Below are positions 1-6,559 of a stretch of DNA of 10,084 bases, one piece after another. The DNA lies in assembly GCA_027459365.1 (NCBI GenBank), contig DAIDIM010000124.1:1-10084 (forward strand). The letters run 5' to 3'. Position 1 is the first letter of the stretch; each line of letters starts with the position of its first letter. Source of the DNA: Chlamydiota bacterium (GTDB lineage Bacteria > Chlamydiota > Chlamydiia > Chlamydiales > SM23-39). Below the pieces are notes generated by a model. That model did not search any database. It had not been told where the DNA came from and saw only the letters and a list, made by a program, of their open reading frames with translations. A program made the position numbers and the translations under genes.

Positions 1-1880
1 GAGGATCTGCCTTGGGAGGCTCTATCTTTGTCGATCAACTTGCCAATCTGACCTTTCAAGGGATAATCAATATTTTGGGAAGTGGGATTACTGCAGGAGC
101 ATCAGGAGGAGGAAACGCTACCACTGGCCAAGCATTGGGCCAGGATATTTTCATAGCTTCTTCCGGCACGATCGATTTTTCCATTTCCTCTCCTTTGACG
201 ATAAGTTCAGACATTCAAAGCGATAACGGTGCAGGAGGTGGCAGTGTATCTACTGGTGGTATTATCATGAGCGGGATTAGCACTTTGACTCTTAATGGCG
301 CCAATACCTACACAGGAACAACAACGGTATCTGCTGGTACTCTTATTGTTAATGGCAGCATTACGACTCCGACAATTATAACGAGCGGCGCAGTCTTGAG
401 AGGGACAGGGACACTACGCGACGTTACTATAAATGGCACAATTTCTCCGGGCAACTCGATTGGTTCAATTAATATGTCTTCAGCCGTCTTTAATGCAGGC
501 TCTAATTATCTGCTCGAAATCGATAATACATCTTCAGATGCCATTGCTGCGACGGGTACTGTGGTTATCAACAGCGGATCAACTTTGACATTAGCTCCGC
601 TTGAATTGACTTTGCCTAAAAGCGTCTACACGATCATGACTGCATCAGGGGGAATTAGTCGCTCGGGTAACGGCTTTACACTCATTAATCCCACACTTTT
701 CAATTTCAACTTACAGTACAATGCAAATGATGTAATGCTCCAATTTCTGGGAATGAATACATTTTCCGTATCAGGCAATGCTGGAAAAGTCGCAAAGTGT
801 TTCATTCAATTGGCCGGCAACTATCCTTCAAGCTTCGCAGAGCTTCTTGAAATCCTCAACCTTCAGTCCCAAAGTCAGCGGCAAAATTCCTTTAACCAGA
901 TGCAACCGGCTAACCTAAACAACATCGCCTTTGCACAAGAAAATGTCGCCGAGCGTATCCGCCAAGTTTACACCGACCACCTTTATGAGCAACGACTCTC
1001 CTCCTGTCCGGATCATCAACCGTGGCGCTTCTGGGCAACACCGTTTGCGGAATGGACGTATCAGCAAGGCCGCGGCTTGCTCAAAGGCTACCGCGAAAAT
1101 TTTGCAGGCTTCACTGCAGCCCTCGACTACCAAACTCCCGAACACTGGACGGTCTCAAGCGGGTTTTCCTTTGTGGGGAGCAATGTCGACATTCCGAGCT
1201 CTCAAGGCAACTTTAAGACCTACGCGGGATCATTGGCTACTATCTGGGCCTCGCACGGCTGGTTCATCGATGGACTGTTCTCCTATCTCTACAGCTCGAT
1301 TGAAGCCACGCGAAAAATGAAGTTCAGCGAGTCTATCCCGGGCTTTTCCGATACGGTGAAGCGCAAAGCATACCACGGTCAGGCATCGAACCAGGTAATG
1401 GGACATCTCGGCGCAGGCTATGGTTTCAAATTCAAGACCGAGCACGGCAATCTCCATTTGTATCCCTTTGCAGGTCTCGATTACATCTATGTGATACAGA
1501 ACGGCTACAAAGAAAAGTTCGCCCATGGGCTTGACCTCCATGTCAATGAAAAGAAATACGACCTATTGCGCCCGGAGGCAGGACTCGGCTTTGACTACAT
1601 GAGGTGTTTCAGACATGTCAATGCCATGATAGACCTTGCATTGAGCTACGCTAGAGAAATCCGCTACCTTGGCAAGAAGACCAAGTCTAACTTCATTGGA
1701 GAATCGTGCACGTTCACCGTCAAAGGCCTAAAACCCATGAATAACCTCGTGTGCCCAACTCTTAGGGTCGGCATTGCAACGGCATCGGGGCGGTTTGAAT
1801 TTACGTTTGGCTATCATGGAGAGTACGGTAGTTATTTCAAAAAAAATGAAGTCGAGGCTGAGCTGAGGACCAAATTTTAA
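1..1880 (+). CDS. Autotransporter (type V secretion), 5'-partial: PATR passenger plus beta-barrel
   Basis: 3' part of a self-exporting outer-membrane protein. The frame is open from the first base, so a TTG at 12 is not a credible start and the true start lies upstream. The passenger is Gly/Ser/Thr-rich. It carries a passenger-associated-repeat motif (TLTLNGANTYTGTTTVSAG, from about 282) and the common autotransporter motif SPGNSIGS (about 444-467). A linker rich in Gln and Asn follows (about 860-1000). The beta-barrel domain runs from about 1018 (PWRFWATPFAEW) to the end, with alternating aromatic strands. The last residue is Phe (1875-1877), as expected for recognition by the BAM assembly machinery. 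By family knowledge the barrel inserts in the outer membrane and the passenger is surface-exposed; chlamydial Pmp adhesins use the same route. The passenger looks PATR-like rather than packed with the GGA(I/L/V)/FxxN repeats of classical Pmps, although GGSIF near the window start is similar. The barrel is much richer in GC than most of the window. The passenger's ligand is unknown. Confidence 0.88.
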   Translation, partial: GSALGGSIFVDQLANLTFQGIINILGSGITAGASGGGNATTGQALGQDIFIASSGTIDFSISSPLTISSDIQSDNGAGGGSVSTGGIIMSGISTLTLNGANTYTGTTTVSAGTLIVNGSITTPTIITSGAVLRGTGTLRDVTINGTISPGNSIGSINMSSAVFNAGSNYLLEIDNTSSDAIAATGTVVINSGSTLTLAPLELTLPKSVYTIMTASGGISRSGNGFTLINPTLFNFNLQYNANDVMLQFLGMNTFSVSGNAGKVAKCFIQLAGNYPSSFAELLEILNLQSQSQRQNSFNQMQPANLNNIAFAQENVAERIRQVYTDHLYEQRLSSCPDHQPWRFWATPFAEWTYQQGRGLLKGYRENFAGFTAALDYQTPEHWTVSSGFSFVGSNVDIPSSQGNFKTYAGSLATIWASHGWFIDGLFSYLYSSIEATRKMKFSESIPGFSDTVKRKAYHGQASNQVMGHLGAGYGFKFKTEHGNLHLYPFAGLDYIYVIQNGYKEKFAHGLDLHVNEKKYDLLRPEAGLGFDYMRCFRHVNAMIDLALSYAREIRYLGKKTKSNFIGESCTFTVKGLKPMNNLVCPTLRVGIATASGRFEFTFGYHGEYGSYFKKNEVEAELRTKF

Positions 1881-1969
1881 AGCTGCGGTGGGGAAAAAAG
1901 AAAAATTGCAGACTGTTTCTAAAAGACCCTCCTCACTAATATCTCTTTAGCGTCTAGGAGCGAAGCATC

Positions 1970-2119
1970 CTAAACGGTGAGCCCGAACTGGTTGACGTGG
2001 ACAGACTCTCCCTTTGACGGCGGATGGCCGATCGCATTTGTCATCAGCTCTTCAAGCGTCTCGGCATCTTCAAAGGCTAAATGGTCGCCCCTGAAGTATA
2101 GGTTGCCCGTAAGCGGGAA
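1970..2119 (-). pseudogene. Gene remnant: C-terminal tail resembling a CorC/HlyC transporter-associated domain
   Basis: Read on the minus strand, 49 codons are open and end in TAG (1972-1970), with protein-like composition. The segment DAETLEELMTNAIGHPPSKG, followed by E-S-V-H-V and a short strand, fits the family pattern T-L-x-x-L-(7 residues)-G-x-x-P-x-x-G-E. That pattern belongs to the C-terminal domain of CorC/HlyC (CBS-pair) membrane proteins, proposed to act in metal-ion transport or efflux. This assignment is by eye and only moderate. No start codon or upstream domains remain: two codons above the fragment the frame meets a TAG, and the DNA turns AT-rich. The piece is therefore the stub of a larger gene, or the end of one joined here by rearrangement. 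Its high GC matches the autotransporter barrel next door, not the DNA to its right. Confidence 0.5.
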
Positions 2120-2159
2120 ATAATACTAATTGAAATTTTAAATAATACAGGAGTTATGG

Positions 2160-2177
2160 CATAAGTTATCTCCTCCT
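2160..2177 (-). promoter_or_regulatory. Orphan strong ribosome binding site with ATG-CCA-TAA
   Basis: On the minus strand a perfect AGGAGG (2177-2172) sits 9 nt before an ATG (2162-2160), but the frame closes after one further codon (CCA TAA). This is either the preserved start region of a decayed gene, possibly the same one whose tail lies at 1970-2119, or a chance match. A second GGAG-like stretch lies a little further upstream on the same strand. Confidence 0.35.
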
Positions 2178-2247
2178 TACATCTCCTTCTTTCTACAAGA
2201 CTGCTTATGTCAAAAAAATGATGACTCTACGAAAATCCCCCTAAATC

Positions 2248-2282
2248 TCGCAGAATCTACTAAAAGACAGGAGATTCTGCGA
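2248..2282. repeat. 11-bp inverted repeat upstream of the ATPase gene
   Basis: TCGCAGAATCT (2248-2258) and its exact reverse complement AGATTCTGCGA (2272-2282) flank a 13-nt spacer. A third identical copy, in direct orientation, lies at 2321-2331. The arrangement could be an operator with paired half-sites, an RNA hairpin in the leader, or the footprint of an insertion. The sequence alone does not decide. Confidence 0.75.
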
Positions 2283-2306
2283 ATTTGGTCGATAAATAGC
2301 GGAATC

Positions 2307-2335
2307 TTGCCTTTTTTGATAGATTCTGCGATATT
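2307..2335 (+). promoter_or_regulatory. Possible promoter of the ATPase gene, overlapping a repeat copy
   Basis: TTGCCT (2307-2312) and GATATT (2330-2335) are 17 bp apart, each matching 4 of 6 bases of the sigma-70 consensus. The third copy of the 11-bp repeat (2321-2331) lies in the spacer and touches the -10 box, where a bound regulator could block transcription. The match is weak and such pairs are common in AT-rich DNA. Confidence 0.25.
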
Positions 2336-2355
2336 GAGAGAAAAAGGATTTTTTG

Positions 2356-3795
2356 ATGGAACATATTTTTGCAAGGCAAAGAGAGCTTAAAATATTAGAA
2401 CAGATCCATTTTTCAAAAAAATCTGAGTTTTTAGCCGTGTACGGAAGAAGGAGGGTAGGTAAAACTTTTCTCATACGTGAATATTTTAAAAATAAAGGTT
2501 TATACTTTGCTCTCACAGGGATCAAAAATGCAAGAAAAGGCAAACAGCTGAAGAATTTTGCAGAAGAATTTTCTAGAGTTTTTAACGAGCAAAAAATTCC
2601 AAACGATTGGTTTGAGGCGCTTGCCATGCTAAGAAAAGCGATTGAAAGAATAAAAGGCCATGAACGCATTATCCTCTTTTTTGATGAACTTCCTTGGCTT
2701 GCGAGCCCTCGTTCAGGATTTTTAGAGGACCTAGATCATTTTTGGAATCGGTATATGTCCGATGATCCCCGGGTGATCCTCATTGTGTGCGGATCGGCAG
2801 CTTCATGGATGATCAAGAAAATCATTCACAATAAAGGAGGGTTTCATGGAAGACTCACGGCCGAAATGCGCTTACTTCCGTTTGATTTAAAGGAGACAGA
2901 AGATTTTTTGCAAAATCAGGGGATTGCGCTTACCCGAAAAGCAATTCTGGATATCTATATGTCTATAGGTGGAATTCCAAAGTATTTAAGTTACATACAG
3001 AAAGGACAATCAGCACAACAAATCATTAGTTATTTGTGTTTTGGAGGTCCTCTTGAAGACGAATTTGAAGAATTATATTCATCACTTTTTGAACATCATA
3101 GACGTCATGTAAGAATTGTGAAGGCATTAGCCGAGCGTCCAGGAGGATTGACTCAAGAAGAACTCTCTCGCGTCACAAGCATGACGACTGGAGGAGGGAT
3201 GAATATGGTCTTAGAAGAACTAGAACAATCTGGTTTTGTCATGGCAATCAAAGAATTCGGATTTACAAAGAAAGAAAAACGTTTCAAATTAATTGACGAA
3301 TACTCTTTATTTTATTTGAAATGGATAATAAAAGCAAAAGAAGCAAATCTAAACGGACGCGATGCTCAATATTGGCTCAACATCTTCAATAGCCCGGCAG
3401 GGAACGCATGGGCAGGATATGCTTTTGAGATGTGTTGTTTTAAACACTTGTCTCACATTAAAGCTGCTCTTGGCATTTCTGGTGTGCTAACAAGTGCTTC
3501 AGGATGGGTTTACAAATCTTCAAAGGGAAGCGGCAAAAGAGGCGTTCAAATTGATTTACTCATTGATCGAGCAGATCATTGCATCAACTTATGCGAAATC
3601 AAATATTGTAATGAGGAATTTACTGTTAGCAAAGCGTGCGATCAGGAGCTAAGAGAGAAGAAAAGTCTTTTCATTGCCGAAACAAAAACAAAGAAAAGTG
3701 TATTTCTTACACTCATCGCGCCCTATGGAGTGAAAAAAAATGCCGGGCATTTTGAAATAGTCGATGTTGTATTGACAATGGATAGTCTATTCTAA
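2356..3795 (+). CDS. P-loop ATPase with DUF234-type, PD-(D/E)xK-like C-terminus
   Basis: A 479-aa protein of the 'archaeal ATPase'/DUF234 class found patchily in bacteria. ATG 2356 is chosen over the preceding TTG because AAGGA (2344-2348) lies 7 nt upstream. Walker A is GRRRVGKT (residues 30-37), the arginine-rich form typical of this class. Walker B is RIILFFDELPWL, with D110 and E111. The GGIPKYL motif sits mid-protein, then a probable winged helix (GLTQEELSRVTSM). The C-terminus has D400 in VQIDLLID and E414-I-K416 in LCEIKYC, the spacing of a PD-(D/E)xK nuclease core. The tail ending in DSLF is also usual for the class. The biological role is not established; a cytoplasmic DNA-acting or mobile/defence-associated function is only inference. 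The gene stands alone, and its stop overlaps the stop of the convergent dac gene by 4 bp. No frameshift or missing motif is seen. Confidence 0.82.
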   Translation: MEHIFARQRELKILEQIHFSKKSEFLAVYGRRRVGKTFLIREYFKNKGLYFALTGIKNARKGKQLKNFAEEFSRVFNEQKIPNDWFEALAMLRKAIERIKGHERIILFFDELPWLASPRSGFLEDLDHFWNRYMSDDPRVILIVCGSAASWMIKKIIHNKGGFHGRLTAEMRLLPFDLKETEDFLQNQGIALTRKAILDIYMSIGGIPKYLSYIQKGQSAQQIISYLCFGGPLEDEFEELYSSLFEHHRRHVRIVKALAERPGGLTQEELSRVTSMTTGGGMNMVLEELEQSGFVMAIKEFGFTKKEKRFKLIDEYSLFYLKWIIKAKEANLNGRDAQYWLNIFNSPAGNAWAGYAFEMCCFKHLSHIKAALGISGVLTSASGWVYKSSKGSGKRGVQIDLLIDRADHCINLCEIKYCNEEFTVSKACDQELREKKSLFIAETKTKKSVFLTLIAPYGVKKNAGHFEIVDVVLTMDSLF

Positions 3796-4943
3796 TTGAA
3801 AAAGTTTTTCACCCTGTGACTAAAAGTTGGCTTAACCTCTTCTTTGGCAAATAGATCGCCCTTTTGCAAAACATTTCCAGTTGCGTCAGTGATTTTTACG
3901 AAGCCCACTTTTTGTCCTTTACGAATGGGTAAGGCAGTTTTATCCCAATGGACAAATGCTTTACATGCGGGCTCTTCTGACGGAAAATAGGTCATCGATA
4001 TTTCCGATTGCAGAACCCCTATAAGCGCTATTTTTGCCCCATTCAATTGATGATTGAATGTATGTCCCTGCTTAAAATAGATGCGTGTTTCTTCTGGTTC
4101 TGAAAATGCAGCGTTGAATAGCTTGATTGCATCTTTGTATCGATCATCTCGCGTTTCACAACCAAGAACAACAGCAATCAACTCTCTCCCATTGCGTTCT
4201 GCGGCACCAACGAGAGTATACTTGGCGTTTGAATGGTACCCTGTTTTAACACCCAATGCATGGGGATAAAAATATTTTCCATTGCGTACGAGTGCGTTTT
4301 TTTGTTGGATTTCGCACTTCGCCTGTTTATTAGTTGCCATTTTTTGATAAAAATCGTTCGAAATAATGTGTCGAAATTTTGGGTTTTGCAAGGCTTTTTG
4401 TGTGATCAAGCACATATCATAGGCGCATGTGTAATGATCTTGGTGATGAAGTCCGTGGGGGTTGCAAAAATTTGTGTTTCGACAGCCAATTTTCGCAAGA
4501 TATTGGTTGAGTTCATTGATAAAATCGGGAATGGATGGGGAGAGATTTTCGGCGATTGCATTTGCCGCGTCATTTCCTGAAATGCGCATCATTCCATATA
4601 AAAGAGCTTCAAAAGAGATCGTCTCCCCTTTTACCAAGTTCATCGAACTTCCCCCAATCTCATTCCAATGGGATGGGACTTTCTCTTTTCCTTTCTCCGG
4701 CTTTAATCGAACTGCATCATGAGAAATCGTGACTAGCTTATCTAATTTTGGCTGCTTTTCATCTAACGTATAGAGAGCTGTTGCAATTTTGGTTATGCTT
4801 GCTGGATACGCGCGTGAATGGGCATTTTTCTCATAAAGAATAGCCCCTGTTTTCGCATTCATTAAAATGGCACTACTTGCTGAGACATCAACTTGAAGTT
4901 GGCCAAATAAAGAGAGTGTCCAAAGAAAAAATAGATATCTCAT
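3792..4943 (-). CDS. dacA: D-alanyl-D-alanine carboxypeptidase (PBP5/DacA family)
   Basis: A 383-aa penicillin-binding protein of the low-molecular-mass DacA/DacF family (serine peptidase S11), which trims the terminal D-Ala from peptidoglycan stem peptides outside the inner membrane. All three active-site motifs are present: SITK (49-52, nucleophile S49), SGN (122-124) and KTG (233-235). Residues 1 to about 22 form a hydrophobic signal peptide, and the segment from about 290 fits the PBP5 C-terminal domain. The last residues (FSHRVKNFFN) could be an amphipathic membrane anchor. The start ATG overlaps the dnaB stop as ATGA, so translation is probably coupled to dnaB; no separate Shine-Dalgarno is evident. 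Chlamydiae make a thin peptidoglycan at division, and this enzyme fits that role. The symbol follows the family; dacF would serve equally. Confidence 0.93.
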   Translation of the reverse strand: MRYLFFLWTLSLFGQLQVDVSASSAILMNAKTGAILYEKNAHSRAYPASITKIATALYTLDEKQPKLDKLVTISHDAVRLKPEKGKEKVPSHWNEIGGSSMNLVKGETISFEALLYGMMRISGNDAANAIAENLSPSIPDFINELNQYLAKIGCRNTNFCNPHGLHHQDHYTCAYDMCLITQKALQNPKFRHIISNDFYQKMATNKQAKCEIQQKNALVRNGKYFYPHALGVKTGYHSNAKYTLVGAAERNGRELIAVVLGCETRDDRYKDAIKLFNAAFSEPEETRIYFKQGHTFNHQLNGAKIALIGVLQSEISMTYFPSEEPACKAFVHWDKTALPIRKGQKVGFVKITDATGNVLQKGDLFAKEEVKPTFSHRVKNFFN

Positions 4944-6376
4944 TCGGGTGAGAAGGCAGCAAATGCTTGTTTGTTGTTTTTTGCAACGTCCGATTGTGCT
5001 TGAATTGGGGTATAATTGGCAAACTGCGCAATTTCTTTACGGAAGGCAAGGTGGACACTTCCGACAGCTCCATGGCGATTTTTGGCAACGATCACCTCTG
5101 CAAGGCCTGGTTTATCGTATGGATCATAGTATTCACGTCTAAGCAAGAACATAACGACGTCGCTATCTTGTTCAAGAGATCCTGATTCTCGAAGGTCGCT
5201 CATCATCTGACGATGACCTTGCCGCTCTTCCACTTTTCGAGACAACTGTGCAGCGCAAAGGATAGGGATATTGAGTTCTCGCGCTAAATTCTTGAGCATT
5301 CGGGAGATTTCAGAGATTTCGTTTTGTCGATTTTCTTGGGAACGATGCGTCCCTGATCCACCAAGTAACTGGAGATAGTCGATGACAATAAATCCGATAT
5401 TATACGCCTCTTTAAGGCGTCTTGCACGTGCCCTTAAATCGGTAATTTTAATCCCCGGCTGATCATCAATGATCATTGTATGTTTCTGCATCATATTGAC
5501 TGAGGCAACTACACGTTGATATTCAGAACCATTGAGTGAACCAGTCATAATTTTTTCAGATTCGAGCTCGGCTTGTGAACAAATCATCCGGTGCAATAGT
5601 TGCGAGGCCCCCATCTCTAAAGAAAAAAAGGCAACGGGAATGTTGTTGCGAAAACAGATATTCTCTGCAATGGAGGTCATCAATGCTGTTTTTCCCATTG
5701 CAGGTCGTGCGGCAATGATCATCAAATTCGATGGATTAAAGCCGTTTAACAATTTATCAAGATCAATAAAATGGGTAGGAATTCCTGTAACCGGTGGTGT
5801 ATTGGGATCTCTTTCTTTAAAAGCTTGCTGCCTTTCTTGAAGTTCTTTTAAGTAGGGAATCTTCGATTCTGCTTTTAAACCCGAAATCAAATCTCGGATG
5901 GTAATGCCCGCTGTGCTTTGATTTTCTTGCGAAATTTGAAAGAGAATTGTCTGTGCATGATCGAGTGTTTCTAATACATCTGCAGGTTCATCGAGCGCAT
6001 TTTTTTCAATCGTCTGGGCAGCGCTGATCATCCGTCGTAGAATGGATTTTTCTTTCAGTAATTCAACATATTCTTCAATAAACGCCGATGTTCCAGCATA
6101 TTGAGCAAGCGCTGTTAAATAATTGACTCCCCCAATGATCTCAAGTTTCCCTTGTCGCTTCAATTCTTCAGCAACTAGGTGAATATCGGCCGGTTTGTCT
6201 GAGACAAATGCCAGTTTTAAAACAGAAAATATCGTCTGATGCTCAGTATAATAAAAATCTTGAGGCTGCAACGAATCTGCCGAGATATTGAGCGCATTCA
6301 CACTTGTGAGCATGCAGCCCAGAACCATCATCTCAGATTCTTTAGAGTTTGGAGGAATGCGCGTTTTCTCTGCCAT
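4940..6376 (-). CDS. dnaB: Replicative DNA helicase DnaB
   Basis: The 478-aa hexameric 5'-3' helicase that unwinds DNA at the replication fork and interacts with primase. The N-terminal DnaB domain (about residues 8-110) is followed by a linker and a RecA-like ATPase domain. Walker A is ARPAMGKT (223-230, K229). The next motif is FFSLEMGASQLLHR, and Walker B is FIVIDYLQLL (D333). The later motif has AAQLSRKVEERQ, and DLRESGSLEQDSD with the family's conserved order. Length is normal and no intein interrupts the motifs. The start is ATG 6376, with alternative downstream ATGs inside the conserved N-terminus rejected. There is no good Shine-Dalgarno in the 39 bp between this ATG and tRNA-Ser, so it may be co-transcribed with the tRNA. 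It overlaps dac by 4 nt. Confidence 0.97.
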   Translation of the reverse strand: MAEKTRIPPNSKESEMMVLGCMLTSVNALNISADSLQPQDFYYTEHQTIFSVLKLAFVSDKPADIHLVAEELKRQGKLEIIGGVNYLTALAQYAGTSAFIEEYVELLKEKSILRRMISAAQTIEKNALDEPADVLETLDHAQTILFQISQENQSTAGITIRDLISGLKAESKIPYLKELQERQQAFKERDPNTPPVTGIPTHFIDLDKLLNGFNPSNLMIIAARPAMGKTALMTSIAENICFRNNIPVAFFSLEMGASQLLHRMICSQAELESEKIMTGSLNGSEYQRVVASVNMMQKHTMIIDDQPGIKITDLRARARRLKEAYNIGFIVIDYLQLLGGSGTHRSQENRQNEISEISRMLKNLARELNIPILCAAQLSRKVEERQGHRQMMSDLRESGSLEQDSDVVMFLLRREYYDPYDKPGLAEVIVAKNRHGAVGSVHLAFRKEIAQFANYTPIQAQSDVAKNNKQAFAAFSPE

Positions 6377-6415
6377 ATGAACAAAATTAAGTGAAAAGAG
6401 GATTAAAGAAAAGTA

Positions 6416-6505
6416 CGGAAAGGGAGGGATTTGAACCCTCGGTACCCTTTAACAGAGTACGCGTCCTTAGCAGGGACGTGCCTTCGGCCGCTCAGCCACC
6501 TTTCC
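6416..6505 (-). tRNA. tRNA-Ser, anticodon GCT
   Basis: A 90-nt class II tRNA on the minus strand. The acceptor stem GGAAAGG pairs perfectly with CCTTTCC, with discriminator G at 6416 as usual for serine tRNAs. The anticodon stem CGTCC/GGACG encloses loop CTGCTAA, giving anticodon GCT, which reads AGC and AGU. A long variable arm (GTACTCTGTTAAAGGGTAC) and a T-arm with TTCAAAT complete the serine-type fold. The 3' CCA is not encoded (TAC follows) and must be added enzymatically. It lies between the MFS gene and dnaB on the same strand. Confidence 0.97.
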
Positions 6506-6520
6506 AAATCAAGAAGGTCG

Positions 6521-6549
6521 ATTTTAGTCTATGAGGACCTTTTGAGCAA
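6521..6549 (-). promoter_or_regulatory. Candidate promoter of tRNA-Ser (and perhaps dnaB-dac)
   Basis: On the minus strand TTGCTC (6549-6544) and TAAAAT (6526-6521) are separated by 17 bp, and the -10 box ends 15 bp before the tRNA 5' end. The -10 matches 5 of 6 consensus bases; the -35 matches only its TTG. The position just past the MFS stop codon suits a separate tRNA promoter. AAGGTC/GACCTT half-sites (6514-6519, 6535-6540) overlap it and could form a weak hairpin. Confidence 0.4.
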
Positions 6550-6559
6550 GCCGTTTCGC

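Larger units (their letters stand above)
1881..2355. other. Intergenic region between autotransporter and ATPase
   Basis: There is no intact gene on either strand. The stretch holds a minus-strand gene remnant (tail 1970-2119, orphan start signal 2160-2177) and three copies of an 11-bp sequence (2248-2331). A short imperfect hairpin at 1953-1971 (TAGGA/TCCTA arms) lies just past the remnant's stop codon. It lacks a following T-run on either strand, so I do not call it a terminator. Base composition falls sharply at about 2120: 36 of 60 bases are G or C in 1981-2040, against 9 of 40 in 2121-2160. I see no clear terminator for the autotransporter gene. Confidence 0.7.

Noticed and set aside
12..14. 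TTG as start of the autotransporter gene
   Set aside because: The frame stays open to the window edge and the protein begins mid-passenger without a signal peptide, so the gene is 5'-truncated by the window.
915..1541. Overlapping ORFs on both strands within the autotransporter barrel
   Set aside because: They are shadows of the GC-rich coding frame with no recognisable protein motifs or ribosome binding sites.
1953..1971. Hairpin as intrinsic terminator
   Set aside because: The stem is short, carries a bulge and is not followed by a T-run on either strand.
2248..2331. Start of a CRISPR array
   Set aside because: The repeated unit is only 11 bp, orientations are mixed, spacing is uneven and there are no cas genes.
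2241..2669. 142-codon minus-strand ORF over the ATPase start
   Set aside because: It is antisense to the Walker A region of a well-supported gene and has no family features.
6416..6505. tRNA-Ser as attachment site of an integrated element
   Set aside because: No repeat of the tRNA 3' end and no integrase gene is seen in the window.
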